A stretch of 64,000 bases of DNA from Phlyctochytrium arcticum (taxonomy: Eukaryota > Chytridiomycota > Chytridiomycetes > Chytridiales > Chytridiaceae): the NCBI GenBank assembly GCA_025602905.1, contig JAHLKI010000005.1, positions 620,001 to 684,000 on the forward strand, written 5' to 3'. The position numbers and the translations under genes are program-made. Every line of letters starts with the position of its first letter. Positions within the stretch are counted from its first letter, which is position 1. The notes under the pieces were generated by a model. That model had not been told where the DNA came from, did no database searches, and saw nothing but the letters and a program-made list of their open reading frames with translations. Positions 47,666-58,030 of this stretch are shown here, in pieces.

Positions 47666-48992
47666 ATGTGGAAACGGCGAGAGATTGAAGTCAGCTCTTC
47701 CTCGGTAGGTTTACTGTAGAGTACCCTTGCAAATAGAGATCCTTATGTCCTCTGGAACGATGCTAAATGTTAGCTTTAACAGATTGTCGATCTCAAGGCA
47801 GAACTATTCCGAAAAAAGGAAGAGTTTGACAAGCAGAAACTTCGAACAGGGTCTACAATTCGGCCAACCTCATCGAAACCTATCAAAGTATGATTTATCA
47901 AGGAACATAACGACTTCAACGGCTTTTTAAATCAATTTCACCAATAGAAACCTGCCAAAAACATTGGGGTAGAACACAGGGCCAAGAAAGATGAACAAGA
48001 ACTGGCAGCCTTGGATCCGTCCATAGAATCCAATTGGATTGCGCTACAGCGTAAAGCAAAGCTATATGATCAGCTAAGGAAGGAGAGTGACCTAGGCAAA
48101 GGTAACTGCTTTGATCATTTGAGCATGCTCATTTGACTTCCTGTTAAGAATTCATCTTAGATCGAGAAGATCCTGACTCACTGGTCGACTTTCTCCAGAA
48201 AAGCTTGGAGGATAAGGTTGGGCACAGTGACAAGGTGCTCACTGTCTAACAGAGACTTACTGCCTTCATATAGGAAAAGGGAAACACCACGCCCGAGGTT
48301 CGGGACGTACTTGGGGACGATGAGGATAACGATGATCCTTGGATGGAAGCCATTGATGAATTCGGCCGGACCCGAATCATTCGGAAGAGCCAGGCTTCTG
48401 AACTGGGTCTAAAGTAACATACCTCCGCCACGTATACACGAATCTCTCGTACTAACATATTCATAGGTTTACGAAAGCGGGCGGGGGCAGCGTCTCAGAA
48501 GATACAAGCGATGGGCCGAGCCTTCTGTCCGATGATATGCGAATGGAGATGGAACGAGAAGAGTGGGAACGCCGCATGAGGGAGGAAGAATCAAAAGGTA
48601 CATAGAACCATGATTTTGCGTATAGCAAGACACCTAAAACATCATTACTAGGCACACACTTCAATTCTCGGAGCGAGATTCGGACAATGGGTGTGGGGTT
48701 CTACCAATTTTCGCAAGATGAGCAACAACGAAAGCGGCAAATGGACGAGTTGAAAAACATTCGCGATGAGACTTTGGAAAAACAAATTCGGACCAGCAAA
48801 ACCAAAGATGCACGTAAAGAGATGTTGGAAGACAGAAAAAGGCTGCTAAAGGAGAAGGCTGCTGCTGCCAAGCGGAGGAGACTGAATAAAGCAGCTGCTG
48901 CAGAAGCACCCGGCGAGTCGGCAGATGTCGAAAAGGAGGAATATCAGGACGCTGTAGGAGACTTTTTGAGCAGCTTCCGCAATCCTGTGTGA
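47666..48992 (+). CDS. CCDC174: CCDC174-family coiled-coil nuclear protein, about 321 aa
   Basis: Seven exons: 47666-47704, 47783-47887, 47948-48101, 48161-48216 (or to 48234), 48274-48413, 48467-48597 and 48652-48992. GT-AG introns of 50-78 nt separate them and phases agree. The protein shows the landmarks of the CCDC174 family in order. Near the N-terminus is IVDLKAELFRKKEEFDKQKL. Next come LQRKAKLYDQLRKESD and an acidic stretch with DPWMEAIDEFGRTRIIRK. At the C-terminus is RTMGVGFYQFSQDEQQRKRQ, followed by a basic coiled coil. In animals the family associates with the exon-junction complex and mRNA metabolism in the nucleus. The donor at 48217 is GTTGGG; a downstream GTGCTC donor would add six residues but leave only a 39-nt intron, so I prefer the first. 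Confidence 0.85.
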
Positions 48993-49119
48993 TCTCACAC
49001 TGGATCTCACCGCACAGGCGTATTTGTAGATAAAATTCTGTATATAAGTTCCAGTATTTATTTTTATAAACATCAAATTTGATTTAAAGTAAAACATCAT
49101 AACTGAAGCATCAGCAAAC

Positions 49120-50469
49120 TTAGAAAAGAGTAGAAGCCAACGCCGCAGCAACCGATAAGGCAATAGCAAACATCCTGCCGTCAGCCTTGGACAGAGCGGA
49201 ATTAGGAGAAAGCGCCACAGTCTGTCCACTACATACGACCGGCACTTGGAGCGCCTTTGATGTATCCTTGCACATATCGGCCGTCAAATTCATCGAAACG
49301 GCATTGCTGTTGATATCGCGCATGAAGGTAGGGGTGTAGCCAGCGGGAGTGTTCTGCGATTGCCAGAGGGTCTTGATCATATCCGCAAGAACAACATTCT
49401 CCCAAGCTACGGCTTGCTCGAACCATCCCGTGCCGCTTCCAAGAGCGTTCTTGATTTTGTTGATGTTGTAGAGCGAGCCAGAGCCAGAGAGGGAGTTTGT
49501 TCCAGCCCAGGGATAGTTGGTTCCGGCCGTACTAGCCGACAATCCGGTGATGTTAAGCAGATTATAGAAATCGGATAAAGTTGGAATGTCCCCAGTGATC
49601 CACATCGTAGAGGTGTTGCGCAGGGTAGTATCGAAAGCGGAAAGTTGTGCCTGATTGAAGGAGCCGCCTGCAGTAACACCAGTGGATGTTCGACCTCCAG
49701 CATCGGCAATGTAAGCATTGAAGTAGGCACTTCCAAGATACCAAACTGAGCTGTAGTAATTCATGGTCAAGGCAGTTGGCCCCACACCGCCAGCAGCAGT
49801 CTTCAGAGCAGTCCCCTTGTTTTTCAAACAAGTATAATCATCTGCGATCTTTGTAGCAATGTCATTTCCCATATCTTCCTTGTTGTATAGAGCAGCAAAC
49901 AGGTGGATCCAGGGATAACGCTCGCCGGAAGTGGTACTAGATGTGATGGCATTTCGGATCAACTTGGTTTGCCCAGCAGGGGGATTGGCATACTGGATGA
50001 CGGCATCGACATTGGCCAATCCGGTGGCATTGAGACCACTACCATAGTCCATTGGAGCAGCCTTCTGAACACAGGGGGATGTCAAGAAGTTGACTGGAGC
50101 GTACTTAATGGTGTTGGTCACTCCAAGCATCTCCAAGAAGGTGAGCGCGGTAGTGTCGCCCACCGCGATTCTGGTAATTGGAACAGGGATGGTGGCATTG
50201 GCCGTGACAGAGGGAATGGGTGCCCCACACTGATATAGGACATAGGTCAAACTTCGCCTGACGTCGACAATCGTCTTGTAGCTTTTGTTATACGTGATGA
50301 TGAACAGGCTCGCTGGAACGTTGGTGGCCTTAACGGGAAAATAATCCTTCGTGGCATCAAATGATGTAGATTCAATGCAATTTTGGGGGTTTTGCTGAGC
50401 TTGAACAGATCCCAGCAAAGCAGAGGCCGCCAAAATGGCCGCTGAAATCTTGGCTATACCGCTAATCAT
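49120..50469 (-). CDS. GPI-anchored periplasmic-binding-protein-like protein, 449 aa
   Basis: Intronless. The ATG at 50469-50467 gives a clean signal peptide (ISGIAKISAAILAASALLGS); the longer frame to 50565 has no ATG. The body resembles the helical-backbone metal-receptor/FecB-BtuF type of solute-binding proteins. It has ITRIAVGDTTALTFLEMLGV (the usual R-x-V-...-T-E-x-L-x-A-L-G box), then a NVDAVIQYANPP segment where bacteria have the PDLV motif, then a GERYPWIHLFAALYNKED helix pair. Many N-glycosylation sites (NATIP, NTSTM, NITGL, NLTAD) fit extracellular exposure. The C-terminal Ser/Ala segment and hydrophobic end MFAIALSVAAALASTLF look like a GPI signal. Likely role: ligand capture, perhaps iron, siderophore or a cobalamin-like molecule, at the cell surface. 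The ligand is not predictable from sequence. Confidence 0.75.
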   Translation of the reverse strand: MISGIAKISAAILAASALLGSVQAQQNPQNCIESTSFDATKDYFPVKATNVPASLFIITYNKSYKTIVDVRRSLTYVLYQCGAPIPSVTANATIPVPITRIAVGDTTALTFLEMLGVTNTIKYAPVNFLTSPCVQKAAPMDYGSGLNATGLANVDAVIQYANPPAGQTKLIRNAITSSTTSGERYPWIHLFAALYNKEDMGNDIATKIADDYTCLKNKGTALKTAAGGVGPTALTMNYYSSVWYLGSAYFNAYIADAGGRTSTGVTAGGSFNQAQLSAFDTTLRNTSTMWITGDIPTLSDFYNLLNITGLSASTAGTNYPWAGTNSLSGSGSLYNINKIKNALGSGTGWFEQAVAWENVVLADMIKTLWQSQNTPAGYTPTFMRDINSNAVSMNLTADMCKDTSKALQVPVVCSGQTVALSPNSALSKADGRMFAIALSVAAALASTLF

Positions 50470-50834
50470 CCTGCAAGATGTGGTGTTGTGCAACTGGAAT
50501 GGGCTTAAAATTGGAAAGGCGCAACAGAGGGGAAATGCGCCATGCAGCGTCCATTTTATGCGCAAAATAGACCTCTACGGGTGTTTGATCCATATTGCCG
50601 GAAGGCTGCAGGGTGCGCTACCACAATCTGAGGGTCGGAGTTGCTTACGTTATAGGGACCTACAGCTCCTACAGTAGTACCGCTCATTCGGCGCAGCGCC
50701 GCCCCAACAGTTGGCGCACACTTTGGGTTAAAGACTGACCTAGGGAGGGCGGCTCGCTGCGTTCCATGTGGCCCTTATGTGTCAGCCCGAAGAAACAGGT
50801 TTAGGTGCCGGCCAAGGCATTATCCATTTGTCGA
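50470..50834. other. intergenic region
   Basis: Promoter side of the gene starting at 50469 and 3' side of the exonuclease gene. No gene seen. Confidence 0.45.
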
Positions 50835-52183
50835 TCAAGAGCTCACATCCCCACGCTTGTCATCATCGCCAGCATTGTCTACCAAAGGGGACCCCCGAAT
50901 ATGCGCGATCGTTCCAGCTTCCGTCCGTATTAGCTCTCCCGCGCCAGTTTGTATTTTCGACCCCGCCGAGCGCGACCTTACTCGGGCGCTTTCAGCACGA
51001 GATGTGACCAGTATTGAAGTCCAATGAACTTTCTGCGGGGACGACGACTCTCCAACCGGCTTGAGAGGCTCAGGCACTACTGGCTGACCAATCTCACCGC
51101 TGACAGATCCAGATGAAACATTGACACCATCTTCCTGCTTCTGCCGGGCCTGATATTCCAATAGAGCACAGTATACTGCTTGGTTGATCAGCGCTCCTCC
51201 ACCCAAATATCCATCTCAGTCCGCGCTCACCCTTATAACTGGCATAAACATCTGTTGCCGCATACTCCCTCTGAGCTGCATCCAGCGAGTATCTTGCCCA
51301 ATTGCCCATGCGGATCCTATCCGACTTGTCCAGATACGAACCAAGCTGACAATTCATATATCAGATTATGATGGTTGCTGAAAAGCCAAGAACTTGCTCA
51401 CCATCCGGTGTACCAGCTCCTGCAATGTACAGCGGTCCATGCTAATTGGGATGGATTTCGCAATGTGGCCAACATCCAAGTGTCCCGCCAAAGATACGCC
51501 GTAATCGCGATACAGTTTATTCGCATCTCCGGCGATATTGAGGCCCGATTTTTTGATGTCCGGATCTTCCAAAATTGTGCGTAGGGCTGATGGAAACTCT
51601 TGCATGTGGATCACATGAAACACTAGATTATTGTAAGATAAGTTACGATCAACCCTGGGCAGACTAGGTGCTCGCCAAGCTTACATCCAATGATATTCTT
51701 GCTGCAAAGTTGAATAAGTGCGGTTTTGTTCTCTTTCTTGCCACGCTGGAACTGTGGTCGCCACTCCATATCGAAGCCTAGCACATTGTCTCTACGGAGA
51801 AGACCCATTCAATTGGGTGCGGCATTTGACGGTGATTGGACGACTTGATTCGTACCGACAAAGCTCTACCACAGCATCGGCTCCTCGAACACTCTTCGTA
51901 TAAGCAACCCGATACCCACCGCCATTCCGATATGACAGCTTCGGCAAGTGATCGGGTGGTGAATACCGAGCCCGCTTTAGCGTACTTGACCTTCGAAAAC
52001 TGTTTTGGTCCTGTTTAGGGTCATCCCAGGGAAGGCTAAAAGTGTTCGAATGACCCGCACGTCAATGTCGACTTTTTGTAAGTATTTGAACCAAACGCAA
52101 ACGTACATTCGCATGATAGATGTGTCTTTTGTACGGAAGACCCCTTTGTGTATTATTTTGCCGCCGGTTTGCCACAGCTGCAT
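50835..52183 (-). CDS. WRN-type DEDDy 3'-5' exonuclease, about 344 aa
   Basis: Six exons: 52183-52107, 52035-51856, 51791-51685, 51622-51402, 51345-51240 and 51178-50835. Introns are about 61-71 nt, except 56 nt between exons 4 and 5. The DEDDy motifs are all present: Exo I NVLGFDMEWRPQF (Asp and Glu), Exo II SGLNIAGDANKLYRDYGV (Asp) and Exo III with YAATD (Tyr and Asp). ALIQLC lies between the first two and LGSYLDKS before the third, as in WRN-like exonucleases. Upstream are RNGGGYRVAYTKSVRGADAV and a basic N-terminus. The last exon is an Arg/Ser/Gly-rich tail. The enzyme would remove nucleotides from DNA 3' ends; no helicase domain follows. The 51239 donor (GTTATA) is weak; an alternative GTGAGC donor 10 nt on would change the tail. 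Confidence 0.75.
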
Positions 52184-52733
52184 GACTGCCAATCAGCGTT
52201 TGCAGAATTTGCAGGTCCTCGCATTCTGACAGCTGGCGAAAGTAGGGTTATGACAGGTCATTTTCCGATCCCAGCCGCTCAAATGAGACTGGGGTAAAGT
52301 CGGCGGACTGAGACCACGATTCGTTTCATGAAGGCGAGAAGTACCATAGGACATTGATGCTCTTGCTTTGCTTTCCGAGAGCGACTGACCAAGCAGATGC
52401 CATTGAAAACATGAACGATCTTGAAAACTGTATTACGTAATACGCCATGCCGACAATTCTGCGGACGCGAACAGGCAATCTCCGTTTGCTACTGGGCTTC
52501 CTCCTACTTATAGGCTCTTGTTGGACAATAAACAATCAGGAATCAGAGTGTAGACCACGAAGAAAGGATCTAGAGTCGCAATTTCTACGCGTTTTTGCCC
52601 CTGCCTGTTCTTTGACTGATTGGCCGTCCTTTGGAGACAACTCTGCTGGTGTGTAGTCTTGGATCCATCGGGTGCAACTATAATCGCTCATTCCAAAACT
52701 GCAACAGAGGCACCTACCTGTTCAGCTACTATC
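52184..52733. other. divergent intergenic region, exonuclease and NDK genes
   Basis: 550 bp between two divergent start codons. The frame at 52447-52656 has a signal-like start but no support. Probably the two promoters. Confidence 0.4.
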
Positions 52734-55700
52734 ATGAGTGCTCACGCCAAAAAAGTGGAGATCCAAGGACCTCAGGTTGCGACGACCAATGAGGAGTGGC
52801 AACATACCCTGTCTAGACCCGGACTCATTGGCAAGTTCTTGATACTCTGCCAAACGCATTGATTCTTGTCACGCATGCTAACCATTCTCTACACAGTGGT
52901 GGACGCGTATGGTACATACCCTATAGTTCTATTGAAAGCAAGTGCTGATGATGTTATCAGCAAAATGGGCTGGACAATGCGAACCAATGCAAACTATTTT
53001 TAAGCGGCTAAAGCTTGACTACGGGGAAAAAGTTGCATTCACCATGGTAAGTACGTGCTCTTCGCGAAATATCTGTCGCTTAACCACGTTTTTGGAAACA
53101 GGCACAGACAGATTTTGTGGATGATCTCGCTACTTTCCGCGACAAGTCGTGCCCGACATTTTTGTTCTATTTCGTAGGTTCTTTGACGGCATTCAAATGG
53201 CTATTGTAACTCATCTGCTTTTAAGGACGGAGTTCTTGTCAAAGTCGTCAAAGGCGCCAACGTCCCAATGGTTGAGAGGACCATTAAAGAACAACTAGAC
53301 CTTGAAAGAACTGGTCAGCCCCATATCCCGGTACCTATACGACTTTTATTCTTATGCAACTGTATGCAAAACTGATTTGAATGTAATACTTTTTAGTTGG
53401 TACTAGGCGAAGTTCCAGCAGGTGCCGCAAGATCGGCTTACCCACAAGCAGACGTGGACATCCATGCCCCGAGCGCGCCTCGAGTTCCTCATTCCACTGT
53501 TGACACGTCACTCGAATCTCCCACCTCCTCAGTTCCATCTGAGAAGACACTTGCTATTATCAAGCCTGAGGCTATGGCCCCAGGAACCGTAAAGGAGCTT
53601 TTAGATATCATCAAGCGAAATCGATTTGAGATTGTCGATCGCAAAAAGTGCTGGCTAGTACCAGCTCAGGTTGAGGAGCTATATCGGGAACACGAGAAAC
53701 AGCCCTATTTTGAGGGAGTTGTGACACATCTTACCAGGTGAGCCATATGTTTTGCATGCTTCACATCACCAGAAATTAATCGATTTCAGTGCCCCTGTTT
53801 TGGCACTAGTCCTGTCGAAAGATGATGCCGTCAGTCAGTGGCACAAGGTAATGGGACCGGGAAATTCGGCTCGCGCGCGAGATGAAGCACCATCCAGGTA
53901 ATGCCCTTTCTTGATAGTATGGTCGGATTGCGAAAGCTGACGTTATCGAAGCATTCGTGGTCGCTTGGGAATTGACAACCGGCTCAACGTTGTGTATGGC
54001 TCGCAAACGGTCGAGTCTGCTGCTAAGGATATAGAAACACTCTTTGGACCCAACAGTTCAGTTTTGGACATGCATCTCACTGAACGTGACATAGTACCGC
54101 AGAGCAGTACAACGGAGAAAACTTTGGCAATTGTCAAACCAGACATGATTGACTCAGAAAAAGTTGAAGACATTGTGCAACGAATCGTGTCTCGCGGATA
54201 TCAAGTTATGAAGCGAGAAACAGTTCAGTTGTCTGCGGAAGAAGCAGGAGAGCTATATTCTCACCAAAAAGAACGCCCGTTCTATAATGATGCCGTCAGC
54301 TTCATGTCCAGCGGGCCAATCGTCGCTTTAGTACTGAAGGGTGACGATGTAATACGCGGATGGCGGGAGATGCTGGGACCTACAGATCCGCAAAAAGCGC
54401 GTCTCGAGTACCCTATGAGTATCCGGGCTATCTTTGGCACCGATACGGTCCGCAATGCTGCCCATGGATCAGATTCCCCGGAGAATGCTTCCCGCGAGAT
54501 CGGACAGCTCTTCCCCAGCATTCTCATGCGAGCAGAGTCTTCCGTATTCGGAGCGCGGCCCGGAATTTCCGGAGGTTCCTCTCGCCCAGATCTTGCTGCG
54601 CAAGCCGGAAATTACAACTCCCTACTGGAACGTACCTGTGCCGTGATAAAGCCTGATGCATATGGTGCTGGCAATAAGGACAAGATTATTGCACGAATTG
54701 AGCAGGATAAGTTCAAGATCATTGCCCACAAGGAAATTAGAATGACTCCGGAAATGGCTGGCGCGTTTTACAAAGAGCACACTGGGAAACCGTTTTTCGA
54801 TGAATTGGTGTCATGGATGACAAGCGGACCGGTCTACGCGTTATGTCTGGAGCGCGATACAGCTATCACTGCATGGCGCCAGTTGGCGGGCCCAACGCAT
54901 TCCGTGAAGGCCAAGGAAATAGCCCCGCACAGGTAAGAACGGCCGCTGCGTGCGCATTTAATCAATAAGTAAATTGTTTCGTGCCGCAGCATTCGTGCAC
55001 TTTACGGAACGGATGGGTCGCAGAATGCTGTGCATGGATCCGACTCGCCTGAAGCCGCAGAACGCGAACTTCGAATTCTATTCGGAGGGTCAGTTAGTGC
55101 GAGCCCAGAACAACCCGCTCAAAGTGAGGCGCCTTCCAAGACGGCGCAAAATGAGAAGCTCAAGCCAAGTGCACCGTTCCTCGAAAGGACGTTGGCTTTG
55201 ATCAAACCCGATGCCTACGGTGCCGGCAAGAAAGATGATATTGTCCGTCGCATTCAGCAGGAAGGATTCACAATTGTTCACGAGGCGGAAGAGACTTGGA
55301 CTCAAGAAAAGGCTTCCGAATTTTATAAGGAGCACAACGGCAAACCCTTTTTCCCCGACCTGGTACAACGTATGTCTAGGTGAGTAATGGGTTTATTGTG
55401 CAGCTCTGACGCATCCTGCCTGCGAGACCCTCCTTATCATTCTGTCTAGCGCCCCAATCTATGCAATGGTTCTAGAAAAGGCTGATGGGATCAAGGCTTG
55501 GCGACAACTTGCCGGTCCCACTGATTCGCAGAAAGCCAGAGAATCTGCCCCCGAAAGGTAAGAGCTGCATCACCCGATGGCACAGTTGCAACTGGAATTC
55601 ATACATTATCTTGAACAGCATCCGTGCGCTGTTCGGAACTGATGGTAGTAGGAACGCTGTTCACGGATCCGATGCTTCCGCATCCGCTGTTCGGGAAATA

Positions 55701-57662
55701 AACCTTGTATTTGAGCAAAAAATTAGTCCTTTCAGTGATCAACACGGTCAGGGCACGTTTTCGGAAACTTCCAGTGGCGAAAGGACTTTAGCACTGATAA
55801 AACCTGATGCTTACGGTGCTGGGAAGCGAGACGAGATCATTCGACTGATACAACAGCACAACTTCAAAATCGTTAGGCAGGCGGAATTCACTTTAACTCC
55901 AGCAAAAGCAGGCGAATTTTATCGGGAGCACGCGAATCGACCATTCTATGACGGCTTGGTTTCATGGATGAGCAGGTAACTGGGATGATATTTTTCGACC
56001 AACGGGACTTGGCTAACTGCTTATAGCGCTCCCATTTACGCGTTGATTTTGGAAAAGCAAGAAGCGGTAACAGAGTGGAGAGAATTGGCTGGACCCACGG
56101 ACTCAAAGAAAGCACGCGAGGTAGCGCCAAACTCTGTTCGGGCATTGTTCGGTACCGATAATACCAAGAATGCGGTTCATGGCTCAGACTCTGCATCATC
56201 CGCGGCCCGCGAAATCCGTTTGCTGTTCCCTGACGAAGTTGGAGACGAGCTGAAAGTTACCATACAGCGAACTTTAGCGTTGATCAAGCCAGATGCATAC
56301 CCTGCGAAAAAGGCGGACATTATCAAACGGATAACAGATGATGAGTTCAAAATAGTAGGGGAGAAGGAAGTGACATTTACGGAAGAGGTGGCAAAAGAAT
56401 TCTATGCTGAGCACCAGGGAAAGCCGTTCTATGATGAGTTGGTCCGGTGGATGAGCAGGTAATTACCCTTCTACGCATTTTATAATCAATATTAAAAGTC
56501 CACAGTGCTCCAGTATACGCCATGGTACTGGAAAAGGAGTCGGCTATTCCTGGCTGGCGCGAATTGGCAGGACCAACAAATTCTGAGAAAGCTAGGGACG
56601 TAGCACCTTCCAGGTAAGAATGGCATGTTATTTCAGGCGAAACTCATCACTCATTCGCCAATGACAAGTATTCGAGCTCTATACGGCACCAATGGCTCAC
56701 AGAATGCGGTTCACGGATCTGATTCACCTCCATCTGCCGAAAGGGAAATTCGTTTAGTGTTCGGTGATCTGGTGTCACCGTTTGCATTCCGTAGAGGTGA
56801 TGTTCCAAAGATTGCGGTAAATAGCACATCCGGAGGCGCCACAACTCTGGTTGATGTTGCTCCCGGACAGCAAGACCGGGATGCGCGAAAACTGGAGCGC
56901 ACGCTGGCCTTGATTAAGCCCGACGCTTACAATTCGCACAAAGGGGACATTCTGACCCGCATACAAGAAGCAGGCTTCAGCATTGTAAAGGAAAAGGAGG
57001 TTCAAATGTCCAATGTTGAGGCCAAAGAGTTTTATCAGGAACACGAAGGAAAAGCATTTTACAACGAGCTCGTTCAATGGATGAGTAGTGCGCCAATATA
57101 CGCGTTGGTGCTGGAGCGCGAGGATGCCATCAGAAATTGGAGATCGCTTGCTGGACCAACGGATGCAACAAAGGCACGAGAGAGTGCGCCAACTAGGTTA
57201 GTATTCGGCATCAAAACTGGGCTTGGTGTGTAACTGATATCCCGTTGCAGTATAAGAGCATTATTTGGAACGGATGGCTCCAAAAATGCCGTACATGGTT
57301 CAGATTCTCCCCAGTCTGCCCAACGAGAGATCAAAGTGGTGTTCGGCGACACGGTCAGCCCTTTCCCTTCGCAAAATTCGGCGGACACAAAAACCGCGCG
57401 TCTTGCATCGACACAAAATCTGAAAGGAAGCCAACCTCTGTTGGCAAGTCGCTCGCCATCTCAGAAATCATTGAAAGGTAGCGCAAACAAGTTAAGTAGC
57501 AACGAGGGGTCCGTAAAGCCCGCATCGCGCTTTGGAAGTGCCACCGCGATCAATGCGAAAAAAGGGCCGACCACCCAATCGACCTCTAAGCTCGGCTCTC
57601 GCGCTCCATCCAAGCAGAATTTGGGGAAATCTCGGACAGCTTTGGCACAGGAGCTGGAGTGA
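52734..57662 (+). CDS. thioredoxin-like protein with seven NDP-kinase modules, about 1379 aa
   Basis: Fifteen exons read from the ATG at 52734 to TGA at 57660-57662, every phase consistent. The first four-to-five encode a thioredoxin-like domain (VVDAYAKWAGQCEPMQ, then SCPTFLFYF) in which the CxxC is WAGQC, one Cys only. Seven nucleoside-diphosphate-kinase modules follow, recognised by the KP(D/E)A box at about 53550, 54130, 54645, 55200, 55795, 56285 and 56910. The catalytic His motif (NAVHGSDS type) is present after modules 2-7 but is NVVYGSQ in module 1. The tail is Ser/Lys-rich. The order thioredoxin-NDK-NDK is that of the animal NME8/NME9 (TXNDC3/TXNDC6) axonemal proteins, which have two or three modules. 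It is probably located in the flagellum and may supply or sense nucleotides there. Intron 1 is GC-AG (GCAAGT). Confidence 0.9.
52831..52896 (+). other. GC-AG intron, 66 nt
   Basis: Donor GCAAGT with the extended match expected of GC introns, branch-like GCTAACC, acceptor CACAG. Splicing joins the leader to the thioredoxin VVDAY strand in phase 1; the frame otherwise ends at a TGA. It is followed by a 15-nt micro-exon (52897-52911). Confidence 0.65.
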
Positions 57663-58030
57663 CACATTACCACATCACATGTAGAGGGAATGGACAAGGT
57701 TCCAGTGGACGGGGCAGCTGGGCCAGGCATTATGGATGACCCAACCAATGTAGCTGTGTGAACGGAAATGTAAATAGATTGTATTATGGAATAAAAGTAC
57801 CTGTAATGTAAAAACAAAAAAATATATACACGAACAACCTCAGCGAAATACCAGATTTTGCTGAGATATGGAATGCTGCTGAGAATTCGGCAAATGCAGA
57901 ATCAAAGTTGCAACTTGATGGCACCAAGCAACAACCATTTGCATGAGATGTAGTCGGAAGCGCGGAAAGGCCTCATGGAGTTACGAAACTCCGCTTCGCG
58001 AGGGGGTATATCGTATAGCAGCAACTTGTT
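57663..58030. other. convergent 3' region
   Basis: Between two converging genes. AT-rich near 57780-57830 (AATAAAAG at 57791) suits polyadenylation of the plus-strand gene. Confidence 0.45.
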
